The notes under the pieces were generated by a model. It did no database searches. It saw nothing but the letters and a program-made list of their open reading frames with translations, and was not told the DNA's origin. From the NCBI GenBank assembly GCA_014871385.1, contig CM026426.1, positions 15,100,517 to 15,164,516 on the forward strand: a DNA stretch of 64,000 nt. Reading direction: 5' to 3'. This document shows, piece by piece, positions 57,501 to 64,000 of this stretch (its first letter is position 1; each line of letters begins with the position of its first letter). The DNA is from Ceratodon purpureus. Taxonomy: Eukaryota > Streptophyta > Bryopsida > Pseudoditrichales > Ditrichaceae. The position numbers and the translations under genes are program-made.

Positions 57501-58187
57501 CCAAGCAGGCCAACCAGAAGTACCTGGACTGAAATAATATGGTCCCTCTCAGCTGTTGAAGGGGTTCATCGATGGGTGTGGCTGCTGCGTAGTTGCTGAA
57601 GCACCCGTGGGCGTAGGGTAACCATTGCCACCGCTCGTACCACTACTTCTGTCACGCCCAAATGAGCCTGACATGCGGCTTGGTGCAGGTACCGGATTAT
57701 GGTTTTCGGAAGATAGACTTGGGATTGCAGCATTTCTGGGCAATACGTTGGGCATTGCATAATCCATGTTTATAACTCCAGTATTCATAGTGCGGGGGTT
57801 GTTACCTAATGATCCCATCATCGCCGCCTGTCCATGCATCTGTGATTGCTGAAAGGCTTGATACAGAAACTAAAGCTGTGCAGGGTCGATGGACGTTCCA
57901 CCGGATGTAGGATACACGCCCTGGCTGGGCCACTGTTGTAGGTATGGCGGACGCGTAGAGTACGACGGCATGGCGGGCATGGGGTCGGCTGCAGGCCCCT
58001 GTCCCTGGATGAGAGGGAAGCTTGAAAACGTGCATTAGTATGTATCTCAAAATGCATAAGTCCTATAAAAAAGCAATAACCAACTAGCGTATGCGTAACC
58101 GCATAGAATTAACCAATGTTTCTGGAGAAACCTTTGTCTGCTTACCTGTGCTGTATTGCCGGGATTACTGAGTGTGTGATTACTCAT
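54501..58187 (-). pseudogene. E3 accessory protein (Ptta/EnSpm plus DUF8039-like)
   Basis: Reverse exons in coding order: 58187-58146 (ATG, MSNHTLSNPGNTAQ), 58004-56814, 56670-56554, about 56309-56246, 56099-55655, about 55165-54945 and 54836-54501. The product has a Pro/Gln/Gly-rich N-terminus, KSKKTAQRRIQRERHRAF, a Ptta/EnSpm-type domain (PF03004-like; LDRRFLFDPPLREDYVLHYV, YIWHKHWLETGRGAKHK, TLVRYWRTKEADEE), an acidic exon (MLDEDDECIFWEDLDW), a coiled coil (KKEMAVVKRKLDQLLEAI), a basic exon (RPSRKRKRPSKFLDYV) and a DUF8039-like exon (QLVTIEHVYPEWAQTPVLYP, TIADALTGDFNEDATILW). Unlike E1 the Ptta domain is intact, but TAG at 57870-57872 and TGA at 57549-57551 fall in the low-complexity N-terminus. 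Either they are nonsense mutations, or an intron removes them. Confidence 0.7.
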
Positions 58188-58483
58188 CTTTGAGTGTAGA
58201 TGAGCTGATCCTTTTCCAGTTCCGATGCTTGTATAGAAGCCTACAAAACGCCGTTCCTAAATAGACAAACTTAACATGTGAGATCATCAGTCCCGAGAAA
58301 ACAATCTTCATGCTTAAAACAATTGCACAAAACCGGGTACATGATCAGAAGAACACAGTCTTGGAAAAACGCATTTCAATCTCCAGTAAGATTATATTGA
58401 TTTAGAACTGCATGCTAGGTCTTTCCCAGGAACACAGAACACATAGACATTGTCGTTCATTGCCCTTTTACTAAGCCTGCACA

Positions 58484-59374
58484 CTAAACTCTGAGACCTA
58501 TAAGTCGAGTGCAATAGGTGAATCTGCTTTGAAAAGAAACATAACACGAACTACTCTGCATCTGTCTCTGTCTTTTCGATTCCCCATACTCGGAATTGTC
58601 ATCCAAATCGGTGGTGTCGCATGGGTGTCTTGTTTCACCGTAAGGAATCCGGTGTACACCTTCCAACCACGCGTTGAGTCCCAGGCTCCACTCTGGTCTC
58701 TCCTCCACGAATCTTTTCCACCCCTTGCACACGCGACGGAGGTGATAGCAAATCCCAAAATTCTTGACCCAGCCGCATTCCTCTTCCTGTCGAGGAAAAC
58801 GGGCCTTCTTAAGCTCCTCCACGGTCAGAGTCTCCATCACTTTCGGCCAGAGCGTGTTCAGGACTAGGTCGAGAGGCAGGAAGTCCATGAAGGTCTCCGC
58901 CTCTCTCTCTGGGGGGTCACCTACGGCGCGAGGAATTGGAGTATCTCGAAGCCTGTCATCTTTCGGATAGAACAGACGATCTTGCAAATTGTGTTTGAGC
59001 ATGTAAGTTTTCTCTCGAAACCGTTCGAACTCAGCCATAAACCTCATGCGCTCATGAACAGATAAAACGCCGTCTGGTCTACGAGGATCGGTCACGGCCC
59101 TGTTCTCGTCCGCCATGTCCATGGCTACGGGGAAGGGGGGAAAGAGGACAGTCGCCGGGGAACTTCAAGACCAAGAAAACAACATACAACAGTATGGAAA
59201 ATGAGGAGAATGATAAAGCACTGAATAACTAACCTGAAAGCATACGGAGAATGTGCACTGTGTCTCAGGGTCCAGATTATTGGCTTCTTCAATCCCCTCG
59301 GCAATGAGTCCATCATGTTGGAGGTTGAAGACGCCGCCAGGTCTCTCCATCGTCGCCATCCAAAGTGCATAACC
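58484..59374 (-). CDS. F-box-like protein gene inside E3
   Basis: Two reverse exons. 59374-59234 (GYALWMATMERPGGVFNLQH ... CTFSVCFQ) ends at CAG/GTTAGT, and 59162-58484 follows an AG and stays in frame (FPGDCPLSPFPVAMDMADEN). The second exon has a motif reminiscent of F-box proteins: LPLDLVLNTLWPKVMETL, then ICYHLRRVCKGWKRFVEERP and EWSLGLNAWLEG. F-box proteins present substrates to SCF ubiquitin ligases, and the LRRVCKGWKRF helix is the most recognisable part. The call is tentative. Further 5' exons are likely. No counterpart exists at this place in E1, so it looks like a host gene segment captured by E3, or a gene that E3 sequence surrounds. Confidence 0.45.
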
Positions 59375-59429
59375 CTAAAAAAATGTGCGCAAAGTGTAAC
59401 CCAAAACTGCAAGTAAAACAAATGTCTCC

Positions 59430-60110
59430 ACTTCTCCCCGACGGTATCGCATCCCCATTAATTGACGGTGGTCGCTAATTCAGGGTGGTTGCTTACGTGC
59501 CCTGGCAGTGTACGCTAAATGTCTCGATCGTGTGCCGCATAGAAGGGCTCTTCACAAGCGCTTTGTCACTGCGTAGGAGGAAGTTCCTTATAGCTGCTGT
59601 AATTGAAATGCATAACGATCGCATTGTCCTCGTCTCTTCCACTACGACCGAGAAAAGCATCACAATGGCACTCCTGGTACTTGCTCCATATTATCCGATT
59701 ACGCAGTCTTCAATAAAGTACTCAATTCTTGATCCTTTGCCCACTTGAAATTCTGTCGTGATTGACGAAAATCCAGCGATACATAACCAGTAGTAGCACA
59801 TTGTTCGGCAGGGTGGACAACCGCTATCTAAAGTATTATTTCCGCCTTAACTGACAAAGCGTGGACAAATGCACGGTCCACCTACGGTCGCCACCGAGAT
59901 CAACGTCAAGCGACTGGGGTTTGCAGGTTCCCTATGTTTGTCGTCATGCGCCCTCTCTCGGTGTGGAAATCCCTAGGACATCCAGCAAAGGCTTCGCGTA
60001 CACATTTGGGACAGCAGCGGAGACATCAGTTAGCAGGTATGTCTTTTTTAGCCATTTATTTTGGAAATTGAAACAATAATTATTCGTTTTTTCACGTACC
60101 GCAACAAATT
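59430..60110. other. divergent intergenic region of E3
   Basis: Between the reverse-strand genes and the Cys-rich ORF. No gene recognised; promoters for both directions are expected here. Confidence 0.4.
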
Positions 60111-60121
60111 CAATGAGCTCA

Positions 60122-60562
60122 ATGTCAACCATAACATACCAGCGGGAGTATGGCATGGAATTGTGCCGAGTTGACAGATTCGGGGGAGCTCCTCGATCGG
60201 TGGAGCGGGTCATTCGAGAATACGAACTTGGCCCACACGGACCAAAGCATGATTGCCCTCTCCTCTGTGGGTGTCACTCTTGTTCGAAGCTTTGTTGGTT
60301 CTCCAATCCTCTTTGCTCATGCAAACTTGGTAACCTCCGTGGGAGATTCAGTGCCCTCGATGATGCAATGAGGCAGGAATGGTTGTCATGCCGGTGTGAA
60401 CCTTCCTTGCCACCGTGGATGGAATTGATATGCCCTTGCTTGCTACTCCTCCCCACTCAGGAATTATGTATGGCGTCAGTAAGGGACACGGATACACTGT
60501 CTCCTGAAACGTCAACAGACACCGAGGATAACCTAGAAGCAGAGTGGGTCGTGGAATTGTGA
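60122..60562 (+). CDS. Cys-rich ORF upstream of TNP2 in E3
   Basis: 147 codons from the ATG that aligns with the E1 start. Residues 25-110 carry VIREYELGPHGPKHDC, C-x-C-x2-C, LCWFSNPLCSCKLG, DDAMRQEWLSCRCEP and a final C-x-C before LLLLPTQE. Every one of these cysteines has a partner in the E1 protein at 9284-10132, while intervening residues differ, which points to purifying selection on a metal-binding fold. The protein is shorter than in E1: it ends after an acidic tail (PETSTDTEDNLEAEWV). An earlier in-frame ATG at 60113 is possible. No known family is recognised. It may be a regulator or DNA-binding partner of the transposase. Confidence 0.65.
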   Translation: MSTITYQREYGMELCRVDRFGGAPRSVERVIREYELGPHGPKHDCPLLCGCHSCSKLCWFSNPLCSCKLGNLRGRFSALDDAMRQEWLSCRCEPSLPPWMELICPCLLLLPTQELCMASVRDTDTLSPETSTDTEDNLEAEWVVEL

Positions 60563-61267
60563 TATGGACCACGAAGTCGATTAGGTCTAGCCACGTCTCT
60601 TCCAAGGCTAGGGTTAAGACTGTATTTCTTACTTAGGGTTCCAGACATACTAAAGACCGTGGTAGGTAGACCGTCCATTGGCGAGACCAGTTCCCATATA
60701 CCGGATGCTCTTCTCACGCTGTTCTTTTAAGTAACGACTACAAGGCATAGATTAGCCGTCACCATACGTTCTTTCGTGCGGCACAGTGTTGCCCACATTT
60801 TTTGGAGAAGAGTGACCACGCTCTTGGTGACGGGTTCTGTAGTGCTCTTTTTAGTTCGTCCAAGCGGACACCAATACAAGTAGGACATCGAAAACTGATG
60901 TAAGTCCACGATTTACAAGAATAAAGTGTAAAACAATTGAATATGCCGCTTCAAGTCCATTTTCTTGTGCACCATTCAGTACTGTATCCGTTTTGGTCTG
61001 AATCGCTGATTCGTGAATATAGTTTTATTTACTCCTCCAATTGTGGTTTAGGTTACGCATTGAAGGAATCGCAGTTGTAAATTGGATGCAGAGAAGCCAC
61101 AAGTGAACTCAGGTGTAAAGCGTTCTTAGGGTTTCATTATAATGTAACCAATAGATTTCTGGAGGTTCGACTGTTGTTTCAGAAGCCAGTAATGTCCCGG
61201 TTATACAACGTAACGAATACCGTTTCTGATGTAATCCCTCTCTTTGATGAAGCTGTTTTAGGTTGTG
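60563..61267. other. spacer between Cys-rich ORF and TNP2 of E3
   Basis: No coding frame recognised. It is the equivalent of 10133-10877 in E1 and is likely to hold the TNP2 promoter, or an intron. Confidence 0.35.
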
Positions 61268-63391
61268 ATGGAGGGGATTCGCCGTTCCCCTCCAAACGAG
61301 CAAAGGATTCGGAGAAGGGATGCGAAGCTCTTGCAGAGAGAAGTGGCCGCGGCTGCATCTTTGGGTCTGACCAGAATGCCATGCCCTTGCCGAATACACA
61401 TGCGGGAGTCTGAGCTTATGATTGCTTCTTACAAGAGATGCGTCAAAACAAATTCTCGGCATCCCTGGTTCTACGGGGCTACTGAGGTATGCACCACTAT
61501 ATCACGTTTCGTTTCTGTTATTGTTTCTTCGGTTCTTCAAGTGCGTCGCAATGAGAGAATACACATACTAACATGGACAGAAATGTTTGCTTAATTCCGT
61601 CATTTACATGTGCTCTGCTTGATGTTGAAGGGTTTCGACAATGACCAGTCAGACGATGAGTGGGAAGGGCACATATCATGGTTTTACGGGGCTCAAGCAA
61701 GAGCATGCCCTAATACTCTCAGGAGACGTCTTGACCCTGGGATAGACATGACGGAGATGGTTGTAGAAGCGTACGACATGGTAGACCGGATTAGAGAAGA
61801 AGCTTGGAGAGGTGGACAAACGCAGGAGGTACCGCCACCCGATCCAGGCCCGATTAGTCCACCCCGGAGAGCTCCGGAGGAACCCATTGTAACGCCAGTA
61901 ACATCAGGGGCTGACGCTCAAATAGACGAAGAAGATACGCTTCCAACAGAGGGCGGACCCCAACCAGATAGTGGGAGGCAAGCACCGAGACCGGGAGCAA
62001 GAACACCATCCCCGCCCAGGACTCCTACCGTTGGGGGAGACCAAGCGGCTGGCGTAGACGAAGTAACGGGAGGCGACGGATCAGGACATCATAGCTCCGA
62101 AGATGACGATGACTTCCTCTCTGATGACGACGAGGCCATGGATTGGGGAGACTCCGATGACGAATCAGATGCAGCGGTGACCACATTGGAGGAGGCGGCA
62201 GCGACCCCATTATTTGCTGGATCTAACCACTCGAGCATGGGGACGACATACGTCTTGCTCAGTGGAGGCAAGCTACACGGCTGCTCCGATGCTTATATGG
62301 ATGAACTCTTCAGGACTTTAAGCACCATGATTCTTCCGCAGCCTAATTCTCTTCCGAAGACTTACCGAGAAGGGGCGGAATATTTGAGGTGCCTTGGCCA
62401 CACATACAAGTCGTACGATGTTTGTGCCAATAATTGCAAGTTATTCAGAGGACCCCAAAAGAATGCGAGGGTGTGTCCGCAGTGTAGGGCTCCACGCAAA
62501 AAACGTGTTGGGAGGTCGGAGGTTCCCCACAAAGTGAATCGGGTGTTTCCGGTGACACTGCGCCTGAAGAGAATGTTTTGTAGTCCTATACAAGCAGCCG
62601 CAATGACGTGGCATGCCACCATCGGATCAGAGGACGGGATCATGAAGCACATTTCAGATTCTGCTCAGTGGAAGTGGATCAATAGCCGGTTCGCAGAGGA
62701 GTTTGGATATGACGATCGCAATGTTCGCATGGCATTGGTGACGGATGGGTTCAACCCTAATTCAGACAAGAGAGGGACTTACTCTATCTGGCCTCTTCTG
62801 TTAATGAATTATAACATAGCTCCATGGCTAACCACGAAGAACTACTTCAGTATGTTTGCTGTACTCATACCAGGCCCAAAGTCCATCACCGAGAAGCATT
62901 TTGACATCTTCATTGAACCATTGATAGAGGAGCTGTTGGATTTGTGGTTATACGGGGTATACTGTATTGATGTTGCTCAATACAAACAGTCCTCCCATTT
63001 TATACTCAAGGCAATGGTGATATGGACGATCAGTGACTTTCCTGTGTATGGGCTATTAGCAGGGTGCACAACAAATGGCTTCGTGGGCTGCCCGGTATGT
63101 GGGGATGGATTCAGGTCAAGGAGATCCAAGTTCCTCCACAAAAACATTTTCTGCGGATGCGCCCGTCGATTTATCTTGGAATCCGACCACCACATGCGAT
63201 TCGACACAGCTAACTTTGGATCCGTGGAGAACAGATTTGCTCCGCCACCGGTCTCCGGGAAACGTGCCCTCGCCTTGGGGGAGGAGCGACTGAGGTGGCA
63301 GCGAGAAGGGGGTAGACCTGCCATGAACGACCCCGTACGCATGAACGGAATCAAACGCGTTACATCTCTCTTTCGTCTACCCTATTGGAAG
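61268..63391 (+). CDS. CACTA TNP2-type transposase of E3, 5' exons, intact as far as seen
   Basis: Exon 1 (61268-61486) encodes the transposase-associated domain (LTRMPCPCRIHMRESELM, SYKRCVKTNSRHPWFYG). Exon 2 (61631-63391) starts GFDNDQSDDEWEG and includes an acidic, Pro-rich stretch (SSEDDDDFLSDDDEAMDWGD), a zinc motif (CANNCKLFRG ... CPQCRAPRKKR), the TNP2 core (RMALVTDGFNPNSDKRGTYS, WPLLLMNYNIAPWLTTKNYF, IPGPKSI), the GCPVCGDGFRSRRSKFLHKN motif and FRLPYWK at a GT donor. That is 660 residues without a stop. TNP2 cuts and joins the element ends. The intron after LPYWK matches the one before LPxRHTLDVMH in E2 and E4, so the DUF4218 exon must lie beyond the window. Confidence 0.9.
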
Positions 63392-64000
63392 GTAATGGAA
63401 CTTTTGTTCAAAAATTACTTGTTTTGTTTCACTACGACCTTTTATATTTGAACAGTTGTACAAATTCGCGACTGTGCATATGCAATGGAAGTCCCTAACG
63501 TTTACAACAAGTACTCTAGATTTGATAGTTTTGACTTCATGATTTTTTTACCAGTATTATTGAGTCGTTTAATGATCCCAGTGGACGACTTTGATGTCAA
63601 TGGCGTGACTCCTGTGCATACCAATACAAGAAGTGAGTTGTATTGAGCCGAAGTTGCTGGCGTAGAATATACTTCGTGCTTATTTAAACAGTTAGCCGAG
63701 TTTTTTTTTTTTTGCCCAGATAGAGTCCTATCATTAATCGTTTTTATATGAATGATAAACCGACGTCCTCGCCGGTGGTGAATTACATTTATCTAGGTCG
63801 ATGTGGACGAGCTGGACATCAGACTGCTCTGTTCGACCCTCTCTTGCAATGATCGATGTGCTTGAGAAGTTTGGGTCGTCGATACTGTAGCCTTATCATT
63901 TTAACTTTCATGGTTGTACATTTGGTGATCGAATTCTACTGAGCTACGGCCTCCATTACCGTCTTCCGTTTGTAAATCTCGCTGTTTTTTGCCAAATAAT
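63392..64000 (+). other. start of the TNP2 intron before the DUF4218 exon
   Basis: Begins with GTAATG after FRLPYWK. No DUF4218 sequence (LPxRHTLDVMH) is found before the window ends, so the intron is longer than 600 bp. It contains an 11-14-base T run near 63,700. Confidence 0.5.

Larger units (their letters stand above)
52430..64000. mobile_element. CACTA (EnSpm) transposon E3, runs off the window
   Basis: Reverse-strand accessory gene (54501-58187), F-box-like gene (58484-59374), then forward Cys-rich ORF (60122-60562) and TNP2 (61268 onward). The layout equals E1. TNP2 is uninterrupted as far as seen. The left limit is only suggested by a CACCCTATACCCGG sequence and is uncertain. The right end with the DUF4218 and DUF4216 exons lies beyond 64,000. 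Confidence 0.6.

Noticed and set aside
1..64000. CRISPR arrays, rRNA genes, bacterial operons
   Set aside because: No spaced direct repeats of the right form, no rRNA-like sequence, and genes are spliced.

Overview
The window is nuclear DNA of a eukaryote, almost certainly a streptophyte (plant lineage). The evidence is plant-type CACTA (EnSpm) transposons with TNP2 transposases split by GT-AG introns, a plant-style Ty3/gypsy fragment, a tRNA-like SINE, and AT-rich introns with consensus splice sites. A seedless plant (bryophyte or lycophyte) is my guess; the sequence does not prove it. No housekeeping gene was recognised. Nearly the whole window is made of transposons.

Layout. 1-976: reverse-strand Ty3/gypsy remnant that has lost its protease. 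About 2.7-14.4 kb (E1): decayed CACTA element with an accessory gene (reverse), an intact Cys-rich ORF (forward) and a broken TNP2 (forward). 14.8-16.5 kb: unrecognised coiled-coil gene carrying a SINE pair. About 16.95-28.15 kb (E2): a second CACTA in opposite orientation, TNP2 reverse and accessory gene forward. 29.8-32.0 kb (E4): pseudogene of a TNP2 C-terminal half. 33,663-51,067: a giant 17.4-kb element bounded by ~0.7-kb inverted repeats. About 54.5 kb to the window end (E3): the youngest-looking CACTA, again with accessory gene reverse and Cys-rich ORF and TNP2 forward, plus an F-box-like gene in between.

The giant element is the main discovery candidate. It carries two head-to-head genes. 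The leftward one is a MULE-like transposase with an N-terminal Cys/His domain, a DDE-type core and a C-terminal SWIM zinc finger. The rightward one has at least eleven exons and encodes roughly 1,300 residues. Read across introns it has a ParB/sulfiredoxin-like motif (DGNHR), a Lys/Glu-rich linker and a fold that aligns motif by motif with circularly permuted (beta-class) N4/N6 DNA methyltransferases, but with an altered catalytic motif (DVPE where DPPY is expected). ParB-methylase fusions are known from bacteria and phages; here a comparable architecture sits, intron-rich, in a plant-type DNA transposon.

The three CACTA elements share one design: divergent accessory and TNP2 genes, and in two of them a conserved Cys-rich ORF just upstream of TNP2. 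They differ in decay. E1 has at least seven in-frame stops, E2 three or more, and E3 none in its visible transposase. Smaller repeats nested in the giant element (TTAA-flanked CCCCTAA elements, a 42-bp perfect palindrome, heptamer arrays, hairpins) add further structure. All domain names come from reading translated sequence by eye; no database search was run.
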